From: an uncultured Pseudomonadota bacterium
Lineage (GTDB): Bacteria; Pseudomonadota; Alphaproteobacteria; Rs-D84
Direction of reading: 5' to 3'
Length of the DNA: 64,000 bases
Assembly: GCA_902801125.1 (NCBI GenBank)
Contig: CADCGT010000005.1
Span: 22,890 to 86,889 of the forward strand
Under the pieces are notes generated by a model, which saw nothing but the letters and a program-made list of their open reading frames with translations, was not told where the DNA came from and ran no database searches. Of this stretch, positions 40,373 to 49,993 are shown in pieces. Every line of letters begins with the position of its first letter. The stretch's first letter is position 1. The position numbers and the translations under genes were made by a program.

Positions 40373-40921
40373 AAAACTGTATCCCACCGCAAGGCCGGTA
40401 AAATTAAATCCGCGATTTGTTTCGGTTAAATCGCCATTTGAAAAATGCAGTGTGAAAAATTCAACCCGTAAATCATCGGTTATATTTTTGCCAATGAAAA
40501 ATTTTTCCCCGAATACCAATCGGCTTGATACCCATCGGTCATGATTGTCGCGATAATACGGCCCAAGACCCGCGCCAACATACCAACCATTCCAATCTAG
40601 AAACGCAATATCCCACGACAGACCCACCCCAAAGAAAGACAATCCTTTCGCCGAATGATATGCGATATTTTGAATCACGGTTGCATTCATACGCGCCGGA
40701 ATTTTGAAAATACTCATTGGTTGCGAATATGTCACGCCAATCGTCGTCATGGGTGAAAATTCCCACTCGATTGGGTCAACCAGTTTTAACAGTGACCCCG
40801 CCCCGGTTCCCGGGCCGGCAAATATTGCGATGGAATTTTCATGACCGTTCCCGAACATCGGGTTTGCGGACACTGTGCATGTGGCCAAGATTGCCGTCAA
40901 AGAAACAAAAATCTTTTTCAT
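40370..40921 (-). CDS. PagL-like lipid A 3-O-deacylase / acyloxyacyl hydrolase family
   Basis: A 183-residue outer-membrane beta-barrel with a signal peptide (1-19, ending VSA) and a C-terminal aromatic Phe (VGYSF) typical of barrels. LHFSNGDLTETNRGFNFTGL matches the PagL family H-x-S-N motif, which carries the catalytic His and Ser. The position expected for the catalytic Glu, about 14 residues after the His, is Asn here, so activity is uncertain. An ATG at 40957 is an alternative start, but only the form from 40921 begins with a proper signal peptide. Confidence 0.7.
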   Translation of the reverse strand: MKKIFVSLTAILATCTVSANPMFGNGHENSIAIFAGPGTGAGSLLKLVDPIEWEFSPMTTIGVTYSQPMSIFKIPARMNATVIQNIAYHSAKGLSFFGVGLSWDIAFLDWNGWYVGAGLGPYYRDNHDRWVSSRLVFGEKFFIGKNITDDLRVEFFTLHFSNGDLTETNRGFNFTGLAVGYSF

Positions 40922-40964
40922 AAACACGACTATATAACTTTTACCAGATTGACGCAATAAAATG

Positions 40965-40993
40965 TTGACGGGTCAATTATAAAAATCTATTAT
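40965..40993 (+). promoter_or_regulatory. Sigma70-type promoter
   Basis: TTGACG at 40965, a 17-base spacer and TATTAT at 40988, reading into the secreted-protein gene at 41026. Confidence 0.65.
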
Positions 40994-41025
40994 TCAAATA
41001 CACAAAACAAAAAAAAGGAGAACAC

Positions 41026-41478
41026 ATGAAACAAGTATTTACATTTGGTTTGGTTGCGGCGGTTGCGGTGACAACGGCGGCAAATGCCGGTTGGCGCGAT
41101 TTATTCGGTTTGAATAAAACAACAGAACCCACCACCTTGGCCGAGGCATGCAATACAGACGAAATCACATCAATTTGTCCAGAAATGATTATGGGTTCCA
41201 AGACAATGATGGAATGTTTGTCTGATAACATCTCGTCTTTGTCATCAAAATGCGCGGGCTTTGTAAAGAAGCAAATTGCGGCGGGTGTCGATGATGTTGC
41301 AAAATCTGTTGAAGAAACCAAGGCTGCGGCCAATGAAACGGTTGAAGGTGTAAAATCTGATGTTGCAACCACCAAGGCCGAAGGCGAAGCCGCCGTCAAA
41401 GAAGTGGAAACATCCGCAAAAGAAACGGGTGAGGCCGCCAAAGAAACCGGTGGATTTTTCAAACGGTTATTCAATTAA
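41026..41478 (+). CDS. Small secreted protein with a helical tail
   Basis: A 150-residue protein. The signal peptide ends in ANA (residue 21). A domain with four Cys follows (EACNTDEITSICPEM, MECLSDN, SKCAGF). The tail is a long amphipathic helix rich in Ala/Glu/Lys/Thr, similar in pattern to apolipoprotein- or LEA-like repeats, and ends GGFFKRLFN. The FKRLFN end and WRDLFGLNK start are amphipathic and may touch membrane. The start follows AAAAAGGAG. Unknown function. Confidence 0.7.
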   Translation: MKQVFTFGLVAAVAVTTAANAGWRDLFGLNKTTEPTTLAEACNTDEITSICPEMIMGSKTMMECLSDNISSLSSKCAGFVKKQIAAGVDDVAKSVEETKAAANETVEGVKSDVATTKAEGEAAVKEVETSAKETGEAAKETGGFFKRLFN

Positions 41479-41484
41479 AAATTT

Positions 41485-41507
41485 AACCCGCCGCATGGCG
41501 GGTTTTC
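41485..41507 (+). terminator. Terminator
   Basis: AACCCGCC pairs with GGCGGGTT around GCAT, followed by TTC. Confidence 0.75.
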
Positions 41508-41626
41508 TTGTTTACACGCGCGCGTAAAAATGTTATAATAATAAAAACATGGGTATGATTTGCGTGCAAATTTTCCCTGGGACAATTTGAATTTCGGGCG
41601 TTTCCGAAACATTATGGGAGAGTTAT

Positions 41627-43792
41627 ATGAAAAGACGTTCAGTCATAAATTTGTGTAAAAATGCACTTGGTACGGTGCTGTTGCTGATGGGTGCATTTTT
41701 TGTATGTTCAACATTGTTGTCTATGCGCGTTGTGTTTGCCGACCCAATTGCGCCGGTGTTTGAAAACGCACCAGCGGCCACGGCTTCGCCGCGTTCGGGC
41801 CGTGCGTCACCGCGTGGCACATCCACGGCGACATCCGCGCGTCCGACAACGGCAACAACAAACGCAAACGCGTCGCGTGGCGTCGCGTCACGCAATGTTG
41901 CGTCGCGCGCGTCCGGTGCAACGAATGGTGCGACACCCGCGCGCACAACATCAACGCGTAATGTTGTTGCACGCACTGCGTCGGGTGTGGCGTCAAATCG
42001 CGGCGTGTCCACGCGCACAACCGCGAACGCAACACGCAATATTCGTTCGCGCAGTGGCACAACCGCGCGTGTCGCGTTGGACGGCGACCCATTGCGCGCC
42101 ACGAAAACCAATATAAACGGTTCATATTACACATACCTTTCTGGGAAATTATATTCGGGTAATTATTCAAATATTATCGATTCAACGACGGGTTTGATTT
42201 CCGCCGATGCATACAGTAATTGTTTGGAATCATACTATACATGTATGGATGAAATTTGTACCGCCCGAAATGACGCGCAACGCCGTTGTGCATGTGCCGG
42301 CCGCGTAAAAGCCTTTGCCGAGGCCGAAGCACAATTGGAATCTGCCAATGAAGAACTTATCAAAGTATCCGGCGAATTGGCGTTGTTGATTGCAAATCGT
42401 GGTAAAGAAGTTAGTGCCGCGTTCAGCCTTACCGACGCGGAAAAGGTTATGAATTGTGCGTCCTGGCGCGAAGTTGCACATTCTGATGGTTCGGGTGCCG
42501 TGTCGAATACCACAACATCGGGTGGCCGTGCATCAACGGTCGTGTCATCTGTTTGTGATGAAACAGAAATGAAAACATGGTGTCAAACTCATGGTGAATA
42601 TAATACTTCAAACTGTAATTGTTCCAGGGCCCCAGAATATTGTTATTCTGCCAATAACAACAGCATGTTCGATGTTAAAAACCTGGACGGTGCGGGGTCT
42701 GATATATTGGCGTCTTTGGCAAAGTGGGCGGACGATGTAAAATCAAATGTTGATACAATTTTGACCAACAGTGATTCCAATGTGTTTGATGCGGTGGTAA
42801 ATATGACCGGTGTTCTTAATGGTATCACGGGTTCGGCGACGGCGTTGTATGACAATCCAACGGTTGATACATTGGCGGAAACATGGGGATACGATTTGTT
42901 CCGCTATGCGCATAATAATGTGTGCGCGCGTGTGTTGGATTCATGCTTTAACGGCATATACGAAGGCTGTGGTACGCCACCAACCGGCGGACGCTGTGCG
43001 AATGGTGCGACATCATCTTGCCCATTTAATTATAACAGCAAGGTTGAAATATCATCCACAGGCGACGTCACATTAAATGAACGCAGCACCGCAACCGCGA
43101 ACGCGTCGGCGTCATGCTTTGGGTACACATCTTCGTCAGGCGACCCATATTCATCGTTGCGTGGCCCGGTTGCCGATGCGCGTCGGTCTGTTATGCAGAA
43201 ATACCTGTTGGACGCGAATGCAGATTGCGATTTGTATGGCGAACAATTGAAATCGACCGCGCAAAAAATTGCGTATCAAAAGGCCGCCGCGCAACAGGCA
43301 CTGCAACAAAAGCGTTTAGAATTTTATAATGAAGAACGCGACAGTGTATTGAACAGTGCGATTGCCGCCGGCACGAACTTTAATGAATGTATCAGTGAAT
43401 TGTACGATTGCTATGAAACCCAGGCGTCTGCAAACGAGAATTGGTCCACTGCGCGTATAAAAACATACTGTGCACAAATCGCAAACGCACCACATTGCTA
43501 TCAAGATATGATTTGCAATCCGTCGGTGGCGCAATTCCGTGCGATTGTTGATGTCGCCGATAATGCATCTTGCACCTGGCATTCAAGTGACTATACGGTA
43601 AATACATGCCGTAATGTGGTGACATTGAATGAAATATTGTCCGGGGCCAGTGATACCGCCGCGTCGTCTGTGCCGACAAATAATGGAACGGGTAATTCCG
43701 CCAATTTGCGCGAAAAGTGTCTGCGCGAGGCACTGGGGTGTGGCGCCAATGGCACAACGGGTTGTATCCGCAGTTGGACAAATAATCAATAA
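41627..43792 (+). CDS. Giant Cys-rich secreted protein, paralogue B
   Basis: A 721-residue protein. The long signal peptide ends near residue 38 (VVFA). A low-complexity Ala/Thr/Ser/Arg region (about 45-150) rich in ASR and ATARTT-like words follows. A Cys domain begins CLESYYTCMDEIC and RRCACAGR, followed by a coiled coil. Further Cys pairs run to the C-terminus (CISELYDCYE, CLREALGCGANG). It shares the CxxxYxxCMDxxC..RCxC block and coiled coil with paralogue C at 55908, and the CxxxYxxC theme with paralogue A at 15281. The start follows GGGAGAG. Disulfide-rich surface protein by inference. Confidence 0.82.
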   Translation: MKRRSVINLCKNALGTVLLLMGAFFVCSTLLSMRVVFADPIAPVFENAPAATASPRSGRASPRGTSTATSARPTTATTNANASRGVASRNVASRASGATNGATPARTTSTRNVVARTASGVASNRGVSTRTTANATRNIRSRSGTTARVALDGDPLRATKTNINGSYYTYLSGKLYSGNYSNIIDSTTGLISADAYSNCLESYYTCMDEICTARNDAQRRCACAGRVKAFAEAEAQLESANEELIKVSGELALLIANRGKEVSAAFSLTDAEKVMNCASWREVAHSDGSGAVSNTTTSGGRASTVVSSVCDETEMKTWCQTHGEYNTSNCNCSRAPEYCYSANNNSMFDVKNLDGAGSDILASLAKWADDVKSNVDTILTNSDSNVFDAVVNMTGVLNGITGSATALYDNPTVDTLAETWGYDLFRYAHNNVCARVLDSCFNGIYEGCGTPPTGGRCANGATSSCPFNYNSKVEISSTGDVTLNERSTATANASASCFGYTSSSGDPYSSLRGPVADARRSVMQKYLLDANADCDLYGEQLKSTAQKIAYQKAAAQQALQQKRLEFYNEERDSVLNSAIAAGTNFNECISELYDCYETQASANENWSTARIKTYCAQIANAPHCYQDMICNPSVAQFRAIVDVADNASCTWHSSDYTVNTCRNVVTLNEILSGASDTAASSVPTNNGTGNSANLREKCLREALGCGANGTTGCIRSWTNNQ

Positions 43793-43813
43793 TACCGCGT
43801 ATGTGTTTCCGAC

Positions 43814-43838
43814 AAATCGGGGTTCGCCCCGATTTTTT
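43814..43838 (+). terminator. Terminator of Cys-rich paralogue B
   Basis: AAATCGGGG pairs with CCCCGATTT around TTCG, followed by a T run into repeat R7. Confidence 0.8.
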
Positions 43839-43963
43839 AGTGGTTAGTGGTTAGTGGATAGTGTTAGTGGTTAGTAGATTCTGGAATTAGTGCGTCATTA
43901 TGAAAACGCTCCAAAAATTACTAACCACTATCCACTTGCACTAACCACTAACACTAACCACTA
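43838..43963. repeat. TAGTGGTTAG-type repeat element R7
   Basis: Left arm TAGTGGTTAGTGGTTAGTGG and variants; core GATTCTGGAATTAG with a decayed right half (CTCCAAAAA); right arm CTAACCACTATCCACTTG and CACTAACCACTAACACTAA. A long imperfect hairpin between the giant gene and rplU. Confidence 0.85.
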
Positions 43964-43988
43964 TTGCACAAAATTTTATGCAAAATGC

Positions 43989-44016
43989 TTGACTTTTTGT
44001 TAAAAAAGCATATTAT
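43989..44016 (+). promoter_or_regulatory. Promoter of rplU-rpmA
   Basis: TTGACT at 43989, a 16-base spacer and TATTAT at 44011. Confidence 0.65.
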
Positions 44017-44068
44017 TTGCATAAACTTTTGAACAAAAGTTAAAAAATAACCATAAAAGGATTTGAAT

Positions 44069-44368
44069 ATGAGTGACTTTGCAATCTTTCAAACCGGCGG
44101 AAAACAGTATCGTGTTAAAACCGGTGACGTTATCAAGGTTGAAAAATTGGACGCCGAAGGCGATGTCACATTTGACCATGTTTTGATGATTGGCGAACGC
44201 GTTGGTACGCCGACCATTGATGGGGCAAGTGTTGTCGCAACGGTCGTTGAACAAAAACGTGCGCCCAAGGTTTTGGTGTTCAAGAAAAAACGTCGTCAAA
44301 ACTATCGTCGCACACGCGGTCATCGTCAATTCGTGACTGTGTTGAAAATCAAAGAAATCAAGGGCTAG
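44069..44368 (+). CDS. rplU: Ribosomal protein bL21
   Basis: Large-subunit protein bL21 that binds domain I of 23S rRNA. The sequence starts [17 protein letters not shown] and has [20 protein letters not shown], the family's RNA-binding end. 99 residues, typical. The ATG at 44069 follows AAAAGGATTTGAAT. rpmA follows 24 bases later, the universal order; obgE is not next. Confidence 0.96.
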   Translation: MSDFAIFQTGGKQYRVKTGDVIKVEKLDAEGDVTFDHVLMIGERVGTPTIDGASVVATVVEQKRAPKVLVFKKKRRQNYRRTRGHRQFVTVLKIKEIKG

Positions 44369-44392
44369 TCCCGGAATTAAAGGAGTTTAGTT

Positions 44393-44653
44393 ATGGCACA
44401 TAAGAAAGGTGGTGCAAGTACCGCAAACGGACGCGATTCTGCGGGGCGCAGACTTGGCGTCAAGAAATCCGGTGGCGCACGCGTGATTCCGGGTAATATC
44501 ATTATTCGTCAACGCGGCACGGCCGTTCACCCGGGTGAAAATGTTGGTATGGGCAAAGACCACACCATATTTGCCAAGGTATCTGGCACTGTTTCGTTCA
44601 AACGTGGTTTCCGCGACCGTAAAACGGTTTCGGTCATTCCGGACGAAAAATAA
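44393..44653 (+). CDS. rpmA: Ribosomal protein bL27
   Basis: Large-subunit protein bL27, whose N-terminal tail reaches the peptidyl-transferase centre. The start [16 protein letters not shown] is the classical form without a cleaved leader; IIRQRGT and [14 protein letters not shown] (MGKDHTIFA) blocks follow. 86 residues. The ribosome binding site is AAAGGAG. A bidirectional terminator follows. Confidence 0.96.
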   Translation: MAHKKGGASTANGRDSAGRRLGVKKSGGARVIPGNIIIRQRGTAVHPGENVGMGKDHTIFAKVSGTVSFKRGFRDRKTVSVIPDEK

Positions 44654-44692
44654 AAATCCCCTTTGGTTTGTTATGGGGGCATGTAAATGCGT

Positions 44693-44719
44693 AAAAACGG
44701 TTGCGATTGCAACCGTTTT
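44693..44719. terminator. Bidirectional terminator between rpmA and infB
   Basis: AAAACGGTTGC pairs with GCAACCGTTTT around GATT, with a T run on both strands. Confidence 0.85.
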
Positions 44720-44744
44720 TATATGTTTAATCAATATGCGCAAA

Positions 44745-47156
44745 TTATAATTGTGCTTTGATTTCTTGAACCTCGTAACATTCGACGCGGTCACCTTCTT
44801 TAAGGTCGTTGTATTTATCAAAACTCATACCGAATTCTACGCCACCAGAAACTTCTTTTACTTCGTTCTTTTCGCGACGCAATTCGCCGATTTTGCCATC
44901 ATATATAACAACATTGTTGCGCAACAGACGGACAAAGGCATCTTTCTTTATTGTGCCTTCGGTCATACGACACCCCGCCACACGGATGCCTTTGCCCACC
45001 GTGAACAACGCGATAACATCGGCATACCCAATAAAGTTTTCTTTCTTTTCCGGCGCAAGTTTTCCCGACAAAATTTCTTTAATTTCATCGGTAATGCGAT
45101 AAACAACACTGTGATAACGAATATCGACACCGCCGTTTCGCGCCATATCACGCACCGCAGAATCCGCGCGAACATTAAACGCGATAATTACCGCCCCCGA
45201 CGCGATTGCCAAACGAACATCACCTTCGGTAATTTGACCAACCCCGGCGGACAGTATATCCACCGATGCTTTGTCTGTTTTAATACCGCGAATCATGTCG
45301 GTTATGGCCTCGACACTGCCCTGGACATCGGCGCGCAAGACAATCGGCAAAGTCAGTTTTTTATCGTCCGATGTTTGACGCGCAAACAATTCTTCCAAAG
45401 AAGAACGTTTAACCGCGTTTGCCTTGTCACGGGCGCGTTGTATGCGATACGCGGCAACTTCGCGACATTGTGCTTCGGTTTCCATAACATTCAATTGGTC
45501 ACCCGCCGCCGGCACAGAATCCAATCCCAACACCATAACAGGCTGGGCCGGTTTTACCATTTTAACGCGTTCGCCATTTGACATAACCAATCCGCGCACG
45601 CGTCCGAATGTTTCGCCGACAACGAATACATCGCCAATCTTTAATGTTCCCTGGCGAATAATGACGGTTGCAACCGCCCCAAGGCCGCGTTCCATTTTTG
45701 CCTCTACCACCGTGGCAACGGCCGGCATATCCGGGTCCGCACGCAGGTCCATCATTTCTGCCTGTAATAAAATGGCTTCTTCCAATTTATCAAGGCCGAT
45801 TTTTTGTTTCGCAGAAATTTCCACGCATTGCACATCGCCACCCATTTCTTCAACCTGGACTTCCTGTTGCAGTAAATCGGTTTTAACGCGTTGCGGGTTG
45901 GCTTCGGGTAAATCGATTTTATTTATTGCGACGATAAATGGAACCTTGGCGGCACGAATGTGATTTATGGCCTCTATCGTTTGTGGCATAATGGAATCGT
46001 TTGCCGCAACAACCAACACCACGATATCCGCCATTTGCGCGCCACGCGCACGCATCGCCGTAAATGTTTCGTGGCCCGGTGTATCCAAGAATGTAATTAT
46101 CGCCCCAGATTTTGTTTTAACTTCGTACGAAGAAATATGCTGGGTAATACCACCGGCTTCGCCGGCGACAACATTTGCGTTACGAAACGCATCAAGCAAT
46201 GATGTTTTACCATGGTCAACATGTCCTACAACCGTCACAATGGGTGCGCGTGGCTTCATATTTTCTGGGTTTGGTGCGCGTTCAATTTGGTCGGCGTATG
46301 GTTTAACCTCTACCCGTTTTACGGTTGCGCCAAATTCGCCGGCAATAATTTCCGCCGTGTCGGCATCAATGGATTGGTTTTGTGAAACCATCATTCCCAT
46401 TTCCATCAATTTTTTGATGACATTGCCAACCTTTTCCGCCATTGCCGCGGCCAAGTCTTTTACAACGATGGTGTCGCCCAGTGTGACTTCGTGTGCAACC
46501 TTTTGTGGTGCATTAAACATTGCACGCGCCTTTTCGCGGAAACGTTTAAGTGACGCTTCGGACCGGCGACGATTTGCACCACGAATACCGATTGCTTCGT
46601 CGTCATCGTCATCGCCCATGACAATGTCGTGCAAAGAAATTTTACCGGTTTTTGTAAATTCTTTTTTGCCACCACCAAATTTAGAATTACGACGCGCCGG
46701 TTGTGCCATATCGGCATCATCATCATCATTATCGGTGCGACGCGGTTGTGCTTTTTTGAAATTTTGTGTTGGGCGCGTGGGCGTTGCAACCGTTGGGGTT
46801 GCCTCTGGTTCTTCTTCCATTGCGGCGACGTTTTCGCGTGCGGCCAATTGTTCTTTGACCTGTTCATACTCGCGTGTTTCGCGGGCAATTTCGGCCTCGC
46901 GCGCGGCGCGTGCGGCGGCTTCTTCGGCCTCGCGTTTTTTGCGTTCTTCTTCGCGGGCATGGGCGGCTTCTAAGACCGCACGCAGTTTTTCATCCGCCGG
47001 ATTATTTCGCGGTTGAACCGGCGCAGTGGGTTCTTCACGCAATTCATTGCTGCCGGGGGCAACAACGCGACGACGGCGTTCAACAAAAACGGAATCGCCT
47101 TTTTTACTTTGGACCGCGCCCAATGTCACAGATTTTCCAAGTGTCAATGTTGCCAT
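44745..47156 (-). CDS. infB: Translation initiation factor IF-2
   Basis: GTPase that brings initiator tRNA to the 30S subunit. A charged, low-complexity N-terminal region (about residues 20-240, with Glu/Ala/Arg-rich helix and an Asp run) precedes the G domain: [12 protein letters not shown] (G1), DTPGHETF (G3), NKIDLPEA (G4). Domains II-IV follow. Length 803. It follows nusA by 27 bases on the same strand; the small ylxR gene often found between them is missing. Confidence 0.97.
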   Translation of the reverse strand: MATLTLGKSVTLGAVQSKKGDSVFVERRRRVVAPGSNELREEPTAPVQPRNNPADEKLRAVLEAAHAREEERKKREAEEAAARAAREAEIARETREYEQVKEQLAARENVAAMEEEPEATPTVATPTRPTQNFKKAQPRRTDNDDDDADMAQPARRNSKFGGGKKEFTKTGKISLHDIVMGDDDDDEAIGIRGANRRRSEASLKRFREKARAMFNAPQKVAHEVTLGDTIVVKDLAAAMAEKVGNVIKKLMEMGMMVSQNQSIDADTAEIIAGEFGATVKRVEVKPYADQIERAPNPENMKPRAPIVTVVGHVDHGKTSLLDAFRNANVVAGEAGGITQHISSYEVKTKSGAIITFLDTPGHETFTAMRARGAQMADIVVLVVAANDSIMPQTIEAINHIRAAKVPFIVAINKIDLPEANPQRVKTDLLQQEVQVEEMGGDVQCVEISAKQKIGLDKLEEAILLQAEMMDLRADPDMPAVATVVEAKMERGLGAVATVIIRQGTLKIGDVFVVGETFGRVRGLVMSNGERVKMVKPAQPVMVLGLDSVPAAGDQLNVMETEAQCREVAAYRIQRARDKANAVKRSSLEELFARQTSDDKKLTLPIVLRADVQGSVEAITDMIRGIKTDKASVDILSAGVGQITEGDVRLAIASGAVIIAFNVRADSAVRDMARNGGVDIRYHSVVYRITDEIKEILSGKLAPEKKENFIGYADVIALFTVGKGIRVAGCRMTEGTIKKDAFVRLLRNNVVIYDGKIGELRREKNEVKEVSGGVEFGMSFDKYNDLKEGDRVECYEVQEIKAQL

Positions 47157-47183
47157 ATTTCAACCTTTGTTTTTTTGTTTTTA

Positions 47184-48737
47184 TTATTGTTGTTCTTCTG
47201 TCGCTTCGTCTTGGGTTATACCAAATGCGACTTCGCGTGCCTTCATAATGACACGACCCGCAAGGCGCATACTCATTGTTTCTTCGCCAAGTATTTCGAC
47301 CAATTCGTCCGATGCCAAATCCGCCAAATCAGACAATGTCTTGATACCCGCCGCACCCAATTTCATAATGATTGGACGTTTAATAAAATCGAATTTCAAC
47401 AAATCATCCGACATACCCAATTTGTGGCCTTCGTCGAAATAATCTTGTTCCACTTTGCCAAGGTATGTTTTCGCACGATTTTGTAATTCGACCGCCAATT
47501 CCGTATTAAATCCTTCGATAGATTCCAATTCTTTCAATTCCACGAACGCGATTTCTTCGATTGTGCGGAAACCTTCGGACACCAACAGATGGGCAATCAT
47601 TTCATCGACATCCAATCCCTTGATAAAGAGTTCTGTTTTTTCTTTTACTTCCTTGGCGCGACGTTCTTGTTCTTGGGCCTCGTTCACGACATCGATGTTC
47701 CAACCCGTCAATTGTGACGCCAGGCGTACATTTTGCCCACGGCGACCAATCGCCAAAGATTGTTGGTCTTCATTCACAACGACGACGGCGCTGCGTGTAT
47801 CTTCGTCGACGATGATTTTTGCGACCTTGGCCGGTTGCATCGCGTTCACGATAAATACAGCCGGGTCTTCGGAATACAAAATAACATCGATTTTTTCGCC
47901 ATGGCATTCGTTGATAACCGGTTGAATACGTGTTCCCTTGATACCAACGGTCATACCAACCGCGTCAACCGACGGGTCGGCGGTTTCAACCGCAATTTTC
48001 GCATGCGAACCCGGGGCGCGCGACACAGATTTAATTTTAATGATACCTTCGTAAATTTCCGGAACTTCTTGGACAAACAGTTTTTCCATAAACATCGGGT
48101 GTGTCCGGGTCAAGAAAATCTGGGGACCCGAATTAGACCGCGCCACATCCATAATCAACGCGCGCACACGGTCACCCACCGCCAAACGTTCGCCCGGGAT
48201 AAGTTCCGTATTTTTGATATATCCTTCGGCCTTGCCGTTGATATCAACAAAGACGTTACCAAATTCAATGCGTTTAACAACACCGTTGATAATATCGCCA
48301 ATATTGTCTTTAAATTCTTCGTATTGACGACCCTTTTCGGCGTCACGCACGCGTGCAGTCATAATTTGACGCGCGGTTTGAAACGCCATACGACCAAATT
48401 CTGGTTCCGGCAAGGGGTCTTCGACGACATCACCAACCGATGGATTTTTCGCATATTTTTTTGCCTCTGATACGGTCAACATAGTTGATGGATTGTATTC
48501 TTCGCCAACCGATTCTGGTGATTCGATAACATCGAACAGGCGTTTAACATATATCGCGCCATTTTTATGGTCAATATTTGCGACGATATTAAATTCTTCA
48601 CCATATTTATGCTTTGCGATTTTTGCAATTGCGGCTTCAAGTGAAGCGAATACGGTTTCGCGGTCAATCTGTTTTTCGGCGGCCAAAGAATCGATGGCCA
48701 ACAATAAATCCTGACGCGGCATAGAAACAAACGACAT
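47184..48737 (-). CDS. nusA: Transcription elongation factor NusA
   Basis: Binds RNA polymerase and RNA and takes part in pausing, termination and antitermination. An N-terminal domain (1-135), an S1 domain (about 136-205, GDIINGVVKRIEFG), two KH domains (including AIGRRGQNVRLASQL) and two C-terminal helix-hairpin acidic repeats are visible. 517 residues. It starts after GGGAGA. It is first in a nusA-infB operon; rimP, usually upstream, is absent, and the upstream region instead holds a leader hairpin. Confidence 0.96.
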   Translation of the reverse strand: MSFVSMPRQDLLLAIDSLAAEKQIDRETVFASLEAAIAKIAKHKYGEEFNIVANIDHKNGAIYVKRLFDVIESPESVGEEYNPSTMLTVSEAKKYAKNPSVGDVVEDPLPEPEFGRMAFQTARQIMTARVRDAEKGRQYEEFKDNIGDIINGVVKRIEFGNVFVDINGKAEGYIKNTELIPGERLAVGDRVRALIMDVARSNSGPQIFLTRTHPMFMEKLFVQEVPEIYEGIIKIKSVSRAPGSHAKIAVETADPSVDAVGMTVGIKGTRIQPVINECHGEKIDVILYSEDPAVFIVNAMQPAKVAKIIVDEDTRSAVVVVNEDQQSLAIGRRGQNVRLASQLTGWNIDVVNEAQEQERRAKEVKEKTELFIKGLDVDEMIAHLLVSEGFRTIEEIAFVELKELESIEGFNTELAVELQNRAKTYLGKVEQDYFDEGHKLGMSDDLLKFDFIKRPIIMKLGAAGIKTLSDLADLASDELVEILGEETMSMRLAGRVIMKAREVAFGITQDEATEEQQ

Positions 48738-48782
48738 TTGTGTTTTCTCCCTTGGTATTGTGTTTGACGTCTTGCTTTTATC

Positions 48783-48815
48783 TTTAAGGGCGGGGTTTTT
48801 CGCCCCGCCCTTAAA
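48783..48815 (-). promoter_or_regulatory. GC-rich hairpin in the nusA leader
   Basis: TTTAAGGGCGGGG pairs perfectly with CCCCGCCCTTAAA around a seven-base loop. It lies about 18 bases after the predicted nusA transcription start and 46 before the ATG. On the minus strand no T run follows, so it is not a simple terminator. Confidence 0.7.
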
Positions 48816-48839
48816 ATTTAATCTTTTAAGAACACGTTG

Positions 48840-48867
48840 ATTATAACACCGAATCGGATGAAATCAA
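48840..48867 (-). promoter_or_regulatory. Promoter of nusA-infB
   Basis: On the minus strand TTGATT, a 16-base spacer and TATAAT; start near 48833. Confidence 0.7.
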
Positions 48868-48897
48868 CCATTTTTTACACATATTTGTTAAATATAT

Positions 48898-48926
48898 TTG
48901 ACGGTGGCAATTTTGGATTCTATACT
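48898..48926 (+). promoter_or_regulatory. Promoter of lptF, leaderless
   Basis: TTGACG at 48898, a 17-base spacer and TATACT at 48921. The predicted start is at about 48933 and the ATG is at 48935. Confidence 0.7.
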
Positions 48927-48934
48927 CTTTTATA

Positions 48935-49993
48935 ATGAAGACACTTGATAAATATTTTTCGCGACAGCTGATCGGTATTTTTGTCATGCTGTTGCTTATA
49001 CTTACTGGGCTTGCGTGGATGGTCCAGATTATGTCTATGATGAAGTTCTTGATGAATTACGGCATAGAACTTACCAATTTTTTGGGCCTTACCGCGATGA
49101 TGGTTCCGTTCATTTTATCTATTATCATACCGTTTGTCACATTTATCGCGATATTATTTGTGTATAACAAAATGATTGGTGATAACGAGGTTATAGTGAT
49201 GGCGTCAACCGGGGCGTCGCCTGCGCGAATTGCACGGCCGGCATTGGTATTGGCGGGGGTGCTAACGCTTGCACATTTTGTGTTAAATGTTTGGATTGTA
49301 CCCGCAACCCAGGCAAGGTTTTATGATACGCAATGGAATTTGCGGTATGGTTTGGCGCATCTTAAATTACAAGAGGCCGCGTTTACCGAAATGTCGCACG
49401 GTTTGGTTGTCTATGTTGATAAAGTTTCCGGTCATGATTTGAATCATGTTATGTTATCAGACACGCGCAACAATAAATCCCAAATAACAATATTTGCAGA
49501 AAACGGAAAATTGGTGACGACAATGCGTGGGCTGTCTATTGTAATGACAAACGGTTCATTACAGGCCACCGGAAACGGCGATGTAATTGGAACATTTGAT
49601 GCGTTTGATATGGATTTAAGTGTCACGGAAAAAAGTGGTGATTCCGCATTCAAGGCGCGTCGCATGTCAACAACCGGGTTATTCAAATCTTTGGGACAAG
49701 ATTTGACACCGAAACAACACAAGACCGTTTTATCAGAACTGTGTAATCGTATATTTGGTCCGGTTATGAATATGATTTTGGCATTGTTGGCGGTGACAAT
49801 ATTGTTGCGTTCGTCACTGTTGCGTCGTCGGGCAAGTTTCGCACCCGCCGGCGCGGTTTTGGCGATGTCTGTTGTTATGGCGTCGTTTATGTCGTTGTCC
49901 AGTATGTTGACCACGGGCCTGGATTTGATACTGGTTGGGGCGGGTTTGGTTATATTGTTTGGTATAATAGGTTTGATATTGATTAAAAAATGA
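48935..49993 (+). CDS. lptF: LPS export permease LptF
   Basis: Inner-membrane half of the LptB2FG transporter that extracts lipopolysaccharide. Six transmembrane segments in two groups of three (residues ~10-120 and ~265-352) flank a periplasmic beta-jellyroll. The first group carries GDNEVIVMASTGASP, the coupling-helix region typical of the YjgP/YjgQ family. The next gene, lptD, overlaps as ATGA. lptG is absent from this window, so whether the product is F or G is decided only by similarity of plan. No ribosome binding site is seen; a promoter ends eight bases before the ATG. Confidence 0.85.
   Translation: MKTLDKYFSRQLIGIFVMLLLILTGLAWMVQIMSMMKFLMNYGIELTNFLGLTAMMVPFILSIIIPFVTFIAILFVYNKMIGDNEVIVMASTGASPARIARPALVLAGVLTLAHFVLNVWIVPATQARFYDTQWNLRYGLAHLKLQEAAFTEMSHGLVVYVDKVSGHDLNHVMLSDTRNNKSQITIFAENGKLVTTMRGLSIVMTNGSLQATGNGDVIGTFDAFDMDLSVTEKSGDSAFKARRMSTTGLFKSLGQDLTPKQHKTVLSELCNRIFGPVMNMILALLAVTILLRSSLLRRRASFAPAGAVLAMSVVMASFMSLSSMLTTGLDLILVGAGLVILFGIIGLILIKK

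Noticed and set aside
43838..43963. Possible CRISPR array in the TAGTGG repeats
   Set aside because: The units are 7-13 bases, irregular and inverted, without uniform spacers, and no cas genes are present.
45967..47016. 349-codon open frame on the plus strand
   Set aside because: It lies wholly antisense to infB, whose domains are unmistakable. The frame is a by-product of its codon bias.
47733..48470. 245-codon open frame on the plus strand
   Set aside because: Antisense to nusA; no ribosome binding site or family resemblance.
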